NCBI GenBank assembly: GCA_003260075.1
Contig: QLIY01000093.1
Location: 124,001 to 188,000, forward strand
DNA from: Phallusia mammillata
Lineage: Eukaryota > Chordata > Ascidiacea > Phlebobranchia > Ascidiidae
DNA length: 64,000 nucleotides
Direction: 5' to 3'
Part shown: in pieces, positions 22,001 through 33,096 of the stretch
Numbering within the stretch: the first letter of the stretch is position 1
How the letters are laid out: each line of letters opens with the position of its first letter
Notes under the pieces: model-generated
Seen by the model: only the letters and a program-made list of their open reading frames with translations
Databases searched by the model: none
What the model was told of the DNA's origin: nothing
Position numbers and translations under genes: made by a program

Positions 22001-23077
22001 ACTGTTGGTGGTGTGTAGTATTTGGTGCACGTCCAATTCAGGTGTTTCTGGCTGCATCTGAATGAGGTCGCCAAAAAGGCATGCAAGTCTTTGCTATTCA
22101 ATTCCAATTATCAGTTTTCAGTTTTCCAAATTATTGTTGTAATTTACTTTCCTGTAATGCGTGGCAAATGAAGAATGGAATTGAATTGCTAAAATGTAAA
22201 TAAAAGCGCTTTTAGTTTAAAACTATAGAAATCAAAATTATAAAGTATGCAAATCCTTATGTTTATTATTGTGCCAGTCGTTTTAGCATTAATAGGCAAA
22301 TTTATTGATTTTAAGCATGCGCGTGAAATATCACAATCCCTGTAAAGTTAAACCTAAGGAATTATCTTTGCAAATTGCACTTAGTCAAGTACAAAGAGAT
22401 TGCGCATAAACGAACGACCTATTTTTGCAAACTCGCTGCAGCGATGAAAGATCGAGTGCGTTTAATGGGAAAATAATTGCCGAGAATCACACGCAATTAC
22501 AAGTCGAAGTACATGAACTTTCTAAACACGAAATTTAGGCGCCCACACATCTTTGTTCAGCATAGAAAATGACCTCTCAGCACCCACGGTAAAATGTTTT
22601 TGGTACCTAGCACTCGAGGAAACTGTCATTCATAGAGCGTTTTTGCTCATCAACGAGGCTCTTTATTTCGGAAGCTGCCATATAAGTCTGTTCGTATGAA
22701 CCTGTGATTGATATAAAAATAGTTTTCAGTAATTGTGCTTGACTTTGAAACGAGGAAGTGAAAACCGTTGATGGGGTTTTTATATTTTCCCAGCATTAAG
22801 GTTTGTTTTCCAGAATTATTTATTTTTAACATTGTTTAGCGCGAAGTGTTTTTGCATTTTTTCCCCGATTTTTTAAGCTTAGCACTTGGTGGCAAAATGC
22901 AGGTGTGCATGACAACGCCAAAGGTCACACAAACAAATTCCGCGGCCTGTTTTGTAATCTTCGGCCTACAAACCCAAGTCAAAACAGGTGAAGCAAAACG
23001 TAAACTGACCAGCCATGTTGTGGGATTAAGGTCGTTTAAACGCGCTCATCCGCGTCCAGAAAATGTTCGACCGTAAC
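19093..23077. other. Gene-poor region
   Basis: No supported gene in this 4 kb. Open frames are short, with no recognisable domain or consistent splice structure. The longest, 101 codons at 19202-19507 minus, starts just beyond the array edge, is Cys-containing, and cannot be assigned. A short GC-rich palindrome lies at 20595-20617. Confidence 0.5.
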
Positions 23078-23432
23078 AAACCTTCTTTTGTTGCAACTTA
23101 CTTTGACATTTAAAGTAATTTCATATAATGTTACATTTCATAAGGCGAGCTTACTTACCTAAGATGAAGATTTTGAGTACAATATTGGTCAAATATGTTT
23201 ACTCCATTGCTGTTTAAGCACACCATTCACGTCTTAAAAACTGTAACTCCCCCCCCCCACAAAACTTCTTTTGTTGCAACTTACTTTGACATTTAAAGTA
23301 ATTTCATACAATGTTACATTTCATAAGGCGAGCTTACTGACCTAAGATGAAGATTTTGAGTACAATATTGGTCAAATATGTTTACTCTATTGCTGTTAAA
23401 GCACACTCTTTACGGTTTTTAAAACTGTAACC
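23078..23432. repeat. Direct duplication bridged by oligo-C (about 170 bp)
   Basis: Copy A (23078-23248) and copy B (23261-23432) are about 95% alike and are separated by a C10 run at 23249-23258. The duplicated text has no coding potential. Confidence 0.85.
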
Positions 23433-23686
23433 AATAAGAAACATACAAATCAATACGGAATTGCATTCTTTTAGATATTACGGAAAAATGACGAAAAAGG
23501 TCATCATGTTTTCATTTCTTGTCATGGTTATTGTGAACATGACAGAATCACATGCGCATATATTTTGACTTTTAAAGTACATGCATTTGCGTCAGTGATA
23601 AACGTTGTTACGCTTGGTGTAAGCAAAATAGCTATTTACAATGTTACTTAGTTATTTAAATGACTTGGACTGGCCTTGATTTAAAA

Positions 23687-24128
23687 AGCTTGGCTTGCTA
23701 TTCGTGTTGCCAATATAAATTGTAACTAGATAAAGTAGACGAATTTGCTGAGCGCATCGTTTTTGCAGTGAAGCTACGAAATTAAACTAATATTTTTGCC
23801 ATTTAATACAGTTGGCGTTTACAAACCACTAACTGTTTAGGGCATTGCATTGCATTATCGGAGCTTAAGTGCAAAAAAACGATACGCTCAGCAAATTCCC
23901 CCCCCCCAGCTTGGCTTGCTATTCGTGTTGCCAATATAAATTGTAACTAGATAAAAATAGACGAATTTGCTGAGCGTATCGTTTTTGCAGTAAAGCTACA
24001 AAATTTTAACTAATATTTTCGCCATACAATACTGTTGGTGTTAACAAACAACTAACTGCTAAGGGTATTGCGTTGCATTACCGTAGCTTCACTGCGAAAA
24101 CGATACGCTCAGCAAATACCCCCCCCCC
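23687..24128. repeat. Direct duplication with fold-back element, bridged by oligo-C
   Basis: Copy A (23687-23897) and copy B (23908-24118) are direct repeats, each followed at once by a C10 run (23898-23907 and 24119-24128). Within each copy lies a palindromic element of about 155 bp (23741-23898 and 23963-24118). Its inverted arms of roughly 35 bp begin GAATTTGCTGAGCG. The C run abuts the outer end of the right arm in both. Confidence 0.85.
23963..24118. mobile_element. Small fold-back/MITE-like element
   Basis: Near-perfect inverted arms (GCTGAGCGTATCGTTTT and complement, then AGCTAC) flank about 80 bp of AT-rich interior. There is no coding capacity. A second, slightly diverged copy is 23741-23898. 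No target-site duplication can be verified because the right side runs into poly-C. Confidence 0.6.
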
Positions 24129-27100
24129 ACATGCTTCGTTGACATCCTGCGGTAAACGACAACATGATGGACTGATGTCCTATCAAACCCCCACAGTGTA
24201 AGATAGGTTGTCAGCATGTGTAGTGCAGAGGTCGTAAGGCCGTCTTTGTGAGTCAGTGCGTTGTTTACATCGTAAAGGGGTTAGAAAGGTCAAATAATTG
24301 TTAAGAATGGAAAAAATATAGCTAAATAAAAATACATTTTTGACAAGAAAAAAGGCAACTAAAAATACTGTTTGTTTTGGTGTCTTGAATCTGTTGTAAA
24401 CATGCAAATATTTTTGTTACTTATTACAACATGTAAGTTTTTTGAAACTCAAATTGCATATTTTTAAATGACGTTTTGAAACCATTCTGAAGCACGGGCC
24501 TAAATCACGTGACTTAACGCTTGGTCGCGTTTTACACACCTGGCGCGAATTCGTAGTAAAAACCTAATGAATTTTTCACGTTGCAAGAAGTCTCGCTCGG
24601 TAATTTGCGATGCTGTCGCCTTCGCGCTCATGTTTTACTGATGAATTATGCCACACGCACTTGGCCTTACCTGCTGCCCTATGAGTCATACCTGAGTCGA
24701 CCAAGTACAAGTAATTTCGAAAATTGCTACTGATGTTTACCGTTGGAACAGTTTGCCTACCCCGGTGTTGGTCGATTTGTAAGAAATGTGACCATGTTTT
24801 GATCAACTTGCCTTTCGAACCCGTTTGTTCCCGTTCTTTCGCAGTACGTGTTTAAACTTAGCTATAAAATGGATCGTTGTAAAGGTTTGGCTGTGCTGTT
24901 TTGTGACAAAAAACTGCCCTGAACAAAATCGGTGTACGTGTAAATGAGTCTTGTATATTATACGGGTTCTGTGTATATTAAAAGCAAAGTCAACTTAATC
25001 GCTACAATGGCATTTAAACTGTATGCAACATTCCGTGAATATTTTTGTATTGCGTGGGTTGATTTTTTAGCGTTGACGGTTTGACGCAAGTTCTGAACCA
25101 CATGGTCAAAAAAGACCTTATTTGTTGAATTAAATGCATTCTTAAACTGATAATCACTTTTGTTCAAACGCGTAAGAAAAGGTTAAGTGTAGGAGGCTTT
25201 TGTTACTGCCCACGGTTCAGTCGAAGTCATTTTAAAAGTAATTGTGTGCAGCGTGAAAGTAAAAGTGTATGTCTCACAACCCCCCGATTATAAACTTCGT
25301 TTATCGCCGGCGTTCAGTGGAAATTACATTGCATGCGCATATTAATACTGCCAATCAGCTTTCTGCTCAACAGGGCCTATTATACTTCATTCTTAAGACG
25401 ATAGAATTCGGTTTAATTGTATGTTCCCGGACAATTGGCGACAAAAAATTGACTCAGCAACCGCAAAGACGCTCTACAATGTGAAGTTGCTTTACGAGAA
25501 TTACAATTGCCCGCCGTTCTTTGCGCATTTCGACGATTTTCAACACCCCGCAGGCATTAAACGGCCTTAGCGCGTAAGCCTTTTCGAAAGTTGGCGAGCC
25601 TCTTGAGACAAAGTTTTCAGAAAACAAGCGGTTGACATGGGAACGCATGCGCCCCTGGCACATGTACTTGTAGCCCGGCCGTCGGTGCTTAGTAATTTGC
25701 CGCGAGGAGGTCATTGCGACGGACAGCAATCAAGTAGCTTAGCAAGGTGTTCGGCGCGCCAATTAACTGGATTAGCCGCAAGAAATGGACGCTGCTTTGA
25801 CCTGGCGTCGTGCTTGTAATTGGGGTGGCCTAACCTTTTAGTTTTCAGTATGGTTTACAGGTTTGACAGCTGGTTATTGCTGATGCACTTCCGACAACAA
25901 GAGGAAAAAAATAATGCAGATTTAAATTTAGCACTATTATGTGTATGGACTGTACAGCTTCCGAGGCAGGTTTAGCACGAGCTTAGCGTTTAGAGGTCTT
26001 ATAGAATTCCGATAAAAGATTGTTTAATCTTAACCTTAACTAAATGGCAGTTTTTGAATGCCTTGTGGTAACCCATGCAAGATGTATTTACATGTGTATA
26101 GAAGTTCATTTGCGTTGTAAACCTTTGTGAGGAAAAGTATGCGAAGTGGTGTCCCAATTGCTTATAACCGAAAAAAGCAGAGTATGTAACGCTCAGGCTT
26201 AGAGTCCAAAAATAGAATCTTGTATTGTAAAGGAAGTCAAGTCGTATAGTAAGAACAGATGACGTAACTTTATTTTTGACAGAGTAATCCCGGTAGGGAA
26301 CCGACATATCCGAGATTATAGTTTATCCTTCGACTGTCGTTGTGATCTATATACAATTGCCTCACGCATGCACTGGTACTGCATTGTTCAGCAAGTGCTA
26401 AGCCGATTGCGAGTATAATGTTAACATTCGCGTGTTATCACGAAAGACATATCGTCGCTAAGGCCCGAGTCATAAACAGGTCAATGTTGGTATCCGGTGG
26501 ACCACAAAGACGTCAGCGACTATGGCGTGCCCCGGGCAACGAGAAAATGGGTATTGAAGCTGTATTAAGAGGTGCCAAAAAGGTTCTTACTACTTAGGCT
26601 GAATTCTTGGAAATTGACACAGGTTAAAGAATTCATTTCCGTTTTGACTTTTGTGGTTACTGTCGTAGGCGTTTTGATTTGTTTTGGTGCCATTACTTGA
26701 AACTCGATACGCTATGTTGAGATTTTGTTGAAATAATAGAGCAACGCAATAGGACCTTTTTTAAAACCAAACCTCACTGTTGAAAGTGCTAGCGGTTTGT
26801 GTTACATCTGTTTTTAGGCTTGGACGTTTTACGGAGTAAAACCCAATTCGCGGGGGACCATTCTTGTGTGGTAAACTTAATTTAGGACAAAATTTCAGTC
26901 CTTTAATTTAGCACACAGACAGATAGGCGCTTCTGACCATATGGAATACTATTATCTCTTTGATCTAACGCTGCTTCGATTTTAGATTTCTAAATTAAGT
27001 AAGTAGGCAAGTGTGATTTTGTGGACCAGGAAAACTGCTTTATGTATCTCAACAGTTGCATTAACAGTTCGGGGCATAAATTACATTAAATTGAGTGTTG

Positions 27101-28252
27101 ATTTTTCTAACGGCGGCTTCAATGTTGTGTTTTGACCAGAAACAAAGAACTTGATTTGCATACGAGTTTTTGTATAGCCAGTGGCGATCTGTATTTTCCT
27201 CGTAGCAGGATATAAGCTCAGGCTTAAGGCTACATAAAATTGTCTTGTTAAAAACATCGCCGATGTGGTAGTATTGACACAAATCATAGTTTAAAGCGCA
27301 ACGGAATTTCAGACAGAAAAGCGGTTTATTCCAATATTGTGTCCAAAATTTCATTTCACCTTGACTGGTTGTACCTCTTTCACGTTTTATGAATATTTTG
27401 GTTATTGTAAGTATGATATTGCATTCAGCGATTCTTTGTCGATGTCTATAAGTTGACCCTTTTTTGGTTTCTTCTGTATTCCGTTGTTTGTAAGATGTGC
27501 CCAATATGACCAAGTCTGCCAACAAGCAACAATTACATCTTCTGTGCCCATGGAACACCGCAAATTTGGTCTTATACCGCAAATCCCTTCGGTAGATTGA
27601 AAACCACCTTACCCGTGCCAGGACCTGTAGGGAAGAAAACTGCATCAAAGCCTGCAAAATCTCTCAGTAGGCAATATTTGAAAGTCAAATCAATTCCTTC
27701 CGTTGCGCCAGAGCCCAATTCTCTTGCCACAGGTTGACTTCTTTCATAACCGCCTGATTCCCTGGGGACCTGGATGTGGCCTTTCCCACGGCTGAGCATT
27801 ACGTTAATTCACCTCCCTTAATCGACTGCTTAGCCGCCTAATATAGATATCAGACGAAACTATATCTCGCTTGTGTGTGTGTGTGTTGTCTGCTAAGCTA
27901 AGCTGCGTATATTTGCTTTTTTGGGACGTTTATGTGGGTACATTTAGTGTTAGTACCGGACTGGACAAAGCTTACCACTCGTTACAAGATTACTGTGTAA
28001 CGGATTTTTAATTGTGGTAAACTTTTTTCTATGTTGAGGTATATTTATTGGATAGGAAAAACATTACGGATCAAAACAATAGGAATTGCGAAAGTCAACT
28101 AAACCTTATAGTCTTTGTACCTATTTCGCCGTACCATGTTTACGCATTGCTGACGTTTCCGCAAACATGCAGCCACATGCATTCCATGCAAGCCGCAGCC
28201 AAAGTCCAACCATCGGTGCCAGTCGGGCCCTTATTGTCAATTCAGAACACAA
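24129..28252. other. Gene-poor region
   Basis: I can assemble no gene here. The longest open frame (198 codons, 27061-27657 minus) has no recognisable domain and no adjoining exon set. A GT microsatellite sits near 27871-27885. The rest is AT-rich noncoding sequence. Confidence 0.5.
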
Positions 28253-28560
28253 ACCAGTTGCTTTAACAGGCGCCTAGCGTTGGCAGGTTACAGGTTACAA
28301 CCATGTACAGTGGTATAAGGGCCGTTGACCTGCAGTTCACCCCCCCCCCGGCCGAATAAATTCGGCAAACCGAATATTCGGTACATCTCTAGTTCAAGCT
28401 ACCGTATTAATATTTCGGTGCTAGGTTTTCCCCCCCCCCAACCAGTTGCTTTAACAGGCGCCTAGCGTTGGCAGGTTACAGGTTACAGCCATGTACAGTG
28501 GTATAAGGGCCGTTGACCTGCAGTTCAAGCTACCGTATTAATATTTCGGTGCTAGGTTTC
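28253..28560. repeat. Duplication containing a MITE-bearing and an empty copy
   Basis: The first copy (28253-28339, continuing at 28391-28429) is interrupted by C10 (28340-28349) plus about 40 bp ending ATATTCGGTACATCTCT. The second copy (28442-28555), after another C10 (28430-28439), is uninterrupted. The base string agttca occurs on both sides of the insertion, as expected for a target-site duplication. The inserted end resembles a hAT terminus, AGAGATGTACCGAATATTC in reverse. Confidence 0.8.
28350..28390. mobile_element. Right end of a palindromic hAT-like MITE (left half missing)
   Basis: About 41 bp with the partial palindromes CCGAATAAATTCGG and ACCGAATATTCGGT. It ends at ACATCTCT next to a repeated target string. 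The left half appears to have been replaced by the C10 run. Confidence 0.55.
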
Positions 28561-31500
28561 GAGGTTTTCCATTGTGTTGCCTTGATAGGTGTGCTGTATT
28601 TAAGAAGGAACTGTCTTAATGGTCGAGTTTATATTTAGTGTTGCCCTTTGCGTCTGTCAAATTTTAGGATATTCCAGTTTTAGTGGCTTAAAATGACCTA
28701 AAGCGTTTAACCGTTGTATTGTTAAAAATAAATTGGGGAATATCCGAATTACGTGTTTACTAAAACAACAACTAGATGAGATTTATCAGTCCGGTTTAAA
28801 CAGGAAATGGTAGGGTAGAACAACAAAACGTTGACCTGTTAATCGGTGTTGATGTGCCTTTTGCCATATATTGCGTAAACCACCGCCACAAGTATACCAG
28901 AACTATTGCTATATTTGCAAATTCATTTTTGAACAAATATAAATGAAACACGAAAATAAAAACTCAATAGAAAACTTGTTTCTGCCGCTGAATTGCCTGA
29001 CTTTTTTCTCTCAATCCTTTTGTGCTTGCTTTTGGTAACAGGAGACCACGTATTGGACAGTGTATGTGTTTATACGAACTGTCAAGGTTAAGCCGAATCT
29101 CAAGGTCAAAATTGGACGCTATAGCGACGCCTTGCCTTGAAGCTATATTGTCCACCCAGCAGTACCGTGCGTCAATAATCGCTTATTGTTACGTCACAAG
29201 ACGTGAATCACGTTGACTTTGCACGTGTTGAATGACTTCAGAACTTAAAAGATAAGATCTCGTTTTTTTTTACAAGAATGACGTAGCTAATTGACCTTTT
29301 TGGAATATTTCACTCATTTTGTACCATACTCGGTTCGGACAAAATCAGTCTTAAAAAATTATACCCGAACGTTTACGTTGTAGCGGATAGTTTGGTTATA
29401 TTCATGTGCAGATATAATGTGATTTGTTTGTAAAATTTTGCAACGTTTTAAAAACATTTAAATGTTTGTTCTCGTGTTATGTTGAAATTTTATTTTCACG
29501 CGTCAAGTCTCATACCATTCAAGCATCTGATACGTTTTCATGGGATTTTTTTCTTCTTCCTATCTTTTATCAAAAAATGTGTTACCGTCCAGTCAACGGC
29601 CTTATAGCCTAGATTTCAAAGGTCTATATATTGTTAGAGGTCCCACCTTAACTTGTAAACAAAGGAAAGTTTATTTTCTCAAACATCCGCCATTCTCGCT
29701 CCAAAGTCTATTGGCTGCCTCGCGGCTTTCCAAACCCCGAACTGTCGTTTCTCAATAAACTTTCGAAATGTCGCCGACAAGCCTGGTATTTTGCGGTGGT
29801 CAAGGAAAAGAGAAATTCCTTAAGGCGTATGCGTCGGTTGTTAAAGTTCATGCCCACGCATTCAGTAACGTGCGTAAGATGCGTAGCACTCCCAAAATAA
29901 AGCGCCAAAACGGCTTTTCGGAAGTAGCATTTTGCGTCAGTGCGTGGTACAGCTAACGTCCTGTACGTAACAGCATCAGAAACGCAGAGAAAAAATGCAT
30001 TCAATTCATGCACTGCTGAAGCATGCTCAGTTATTTTAGTCCGCCTATTCACAACGCTGGCGCTATCTGCAAACTAATTGAAACTGTTTCGTTTCTCTTT
30101 AGCTTCATTGACTTGAAAGCAGTTGACATGAGTGCAAGACCTTTTTGAAACAGCAATGCTTATGTATCTAGTCACTGATTGAGACATGAGCTGCAGTAAT
30201 AAGGAACTTTAATACAGTTTATGTCAGGATAATTGTGAAATAGCTTGTGTGTTTTTTACAGGGCTAAAACGTAGCATTTTATTTCCGCGGACTTTCCACT
30301 TATTGCGAGATATGGCAACCAAGCCAAGAGGAAGAAACCAACGTGTCTTGGCCAGCCGCGCAATACACTTAAATTGGAACAAAACCCCACTGTACACTTC
30401 CAAAAACGTGACTACTGTAACGTAGCACGACTGACGTTATAGCCACTTTCTACAGCCGGAACGAACCAGTACCCAAGTTCCGTACATTGCATCGGAAAGA
30501 GTCTGACTATTTTGTTATCAAACACTGCATGTGCGTGGGCATTGTTATCTGTCGGAAGGCTTGTGCTTGTTGCGTGGTTAGCTGAACCTCTTGTCGCATG
30601 GCGGGTAACATCGATTCGTTACATGCGGTAGTCCGGTAGTGAGGCTGCCGGTCTTTATGTCTGTAGCTGGTTGTTGTTGTTTTGGATATCATGCTTTTGA
30701 GTTATGTGGCAAAGGCTGTGCTCAGAGCTAAAAAATATGTGTAATGTAACTGTGATGTTTAGAACGCGAAAGGTTTCAAGCAGGTTTAGAAATTGTTTAG
30801 TTTACGTGAAGAAAGCATAATTTTACTTACATGTTGTGCTGTAGGAGTGTAGGTATGTTGACTTACAACATTGTTTCAGATGTTTATAATGTTATGCTCA
30901 AACCCACTTTTTGAAATTAAATCCTATCTTAGTTTTTGAACATAAGTTTGTCTACACTCTATGTCTATAGAGATATCTGATTTGACGCCCCAAAGCACCT
31001 GTAGTGACTATATTACTTTTCAGTGCACATGTTGAGGTCGGAAACTGTAAACAAGCGTAAAGCAAGCACCGCAGCCTTGCAAGTTATCTCCCTTGCTTTA
31101 ATAACTGCCCAACATCAGTTGTTTATGAAGGTTCTGTCAAAACCACTTGACAATCCGATTATAATTTGGCATTTTCAAAGGCTCATGTGTGACGCATATT
31201 CCACAGAAGTAATCCCATATCTCTCCGATGGGATTACTCTTTGAGACGTCTTGAGCATATAGCGGTTTGTATTAAGATTCCACATGCCTTGAAGTTAGGT
31301 CTTAGTCAAAGATTTAGTCTTGTGATTTTGACGATTCTTATCAGCTAGTAGTTTACAGCAAAGGCTACAGGTGCATATACTGCAAATAGTACGTACACAT
31401 AGTTTGTTATTTGGGTTGTTTGCAGCAGGCAAAAGCTAGGAGAAGTAATAAGTTACCATTCATAGCACGTGTATATTACACATATTATTTATATGTATCG

Positions 31501-32120
31501 ATAGGCATAGGCCGATGCTACGTTTACAACCTGGTTACATGTGTTGACAACCCAACTGTCATTGTAGCCTTCACCCTTACTGAAAGCGACAAAATTTACG
31601 TCGTCTCTACCCCATTTCCGCCTGGGTAGTTAATACTATAACACGGTGTGCTAACGATGACGAAGGGTTACTACAGATCGTGCTGTGGCCTGACACGTCA
31701 CATTAACACGTTGTATGTAGATGCGGGCCTGCTTTTCGTTAGACCAGCCTTAACCTGCTGTGGCCTGTATACAATCAAGTGGTGCCAATTGGCCAAGTTC
31801 ATTTGCACATAGCTCATGTGGAATGCAGATTATTACGTATTTTAAATGCAAGACCCAGTTAAATGGTAGTCTACCTAGCCTTAATTTTTGGGACCCGATT
31901 CAAATAAAAAATTGTTTGATGTAAACAAGCCTTTCACATAAGATGTAAACAAATCTTTCACATCCAATGTTGGCATTTTCTGTATTTCCCCCAAGCAACG
32001 ATATTTGGTGTTCCAAGTAATTTATATGTCTCTTTAATTTACTTGAAAACTAACCTAAATATGATACGTTTTGTTTTTTAGGCAGTTAAGTGCGCGCTTT
32101 ATGTGGTAAAAGCATATGCC
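28561..32120. other. Gene-poor region
   Basis: No supported gene. It includes a perfect 11 bp hairpin with a 9-base loop at 31208-31238 and a short direct repeat near 31921-31975. It probably contains the promoter and 5' untranslated part of the PH-domain gene that starts at 32435. Confidence 0.45.
31208..31238. other. Perfect 11 bp inverted repeat
   Basis: AGTAATCCCAT, nine bases, then ATGGGATTACT. It could form a stable hairpin in RNA or be a dimeric protein-binding site. There is no flanking support for either. Confidence 0.5.
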
Positions 32121-32340
32121 TTAAAGATGCTGAGAATAAGACTGCACTGACGCTATTGTCCATTTCTAAGCATCAAGAAGCAATTGCCATTTAAATCGGC
32201 AACCAAAAGAAAACCGGACGTAGACCCCCCCCCCCCTTAAAGATGCTGAGAATAAGACTGCACTGACGCTATTGTCCATTTCCAAGCATCAAGAAGCAAT
32301 TGCCATTTTAATCCGCAACCAAAAGAAAACCGGACGTAGG
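32121..32340. repeat. Direct duplication bridged by oligo-C
   Basis: Copy A (32121-32224) and copy B (32237-32340) differ at a few positions and are joined by C12 (32225-32236). They lie about 100 bp upstream of the first coding exon of the PH-domain gene. Confidence 0.85.
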
Positions 32341-32434
32341 CTTCCTGCATACGGAAACTTTACCGATTTTGGTCACTTTGGGTCAATTGGTCGTGGACTG
32401 ACCAAACTGGCCAGAAACTGGACTAACTAGGCCC

Positions 32435-33065
32435 ATGATGACGCCTCTGGGTTCCATTTTTAGGACGGGAGCCAACAAACCACCGAAGATTGACCAGCAC
32501 AGTTTGTTCACTAGCATCCAAGTTAGTGCCGCCGTTTTACAAGGAGACTTACAGGTAGGCTGTTTGGACCGTTGTGCATTTCCTTGTTTCCTGCTACCTT
32601 TATGCCAGGCCCGGGACTACACAAATTGTTTTACAAAACAGAAATGGTGGTTTGTAGGAACAAGCAGTGTATAATTGTTGAAGTTGACGGATTGATGTAG
32701 CTCTTTACTTATGAAAACAGTTTGAAAACGCCATTTTTACATTTGTCGTAAATGGTCTTAAAATTAGTTGCTGCCTTGTGAAACCATAGTACTTGCTTTC
32801 GTAACTGTTGTTCTTGGTTGTGACGGAATCAGAACCAATTTCATGCCCTAAATGAGCTTATAATGCTGCTTATTGATCTGTTTACGCCATATGTTCATGT
32901 ACGAAACAGAACACATACATTGTGCCCACATAACCTTGCAAGTTTCGCGAACATTTTTCAAGCAATAGCTGCATAAAACATCCGCCTATTGGCCCAAGGC
33001 GGCGTCGCTCGCGGAAGCTGTTGGAAATTGGTTTCCCGCGCTGCAAAACTGTGTCGTGTGACCAC

Positions 33066-33096
<31 letters not shown>

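Noticed and set aside
27061..27657. 198-codon minus-strand open frame
   Set aside because: No recognisable domain, no hydrophobic or repeat pattern, and no flanking exons in phase. It may be chance in AT-rich sequence.
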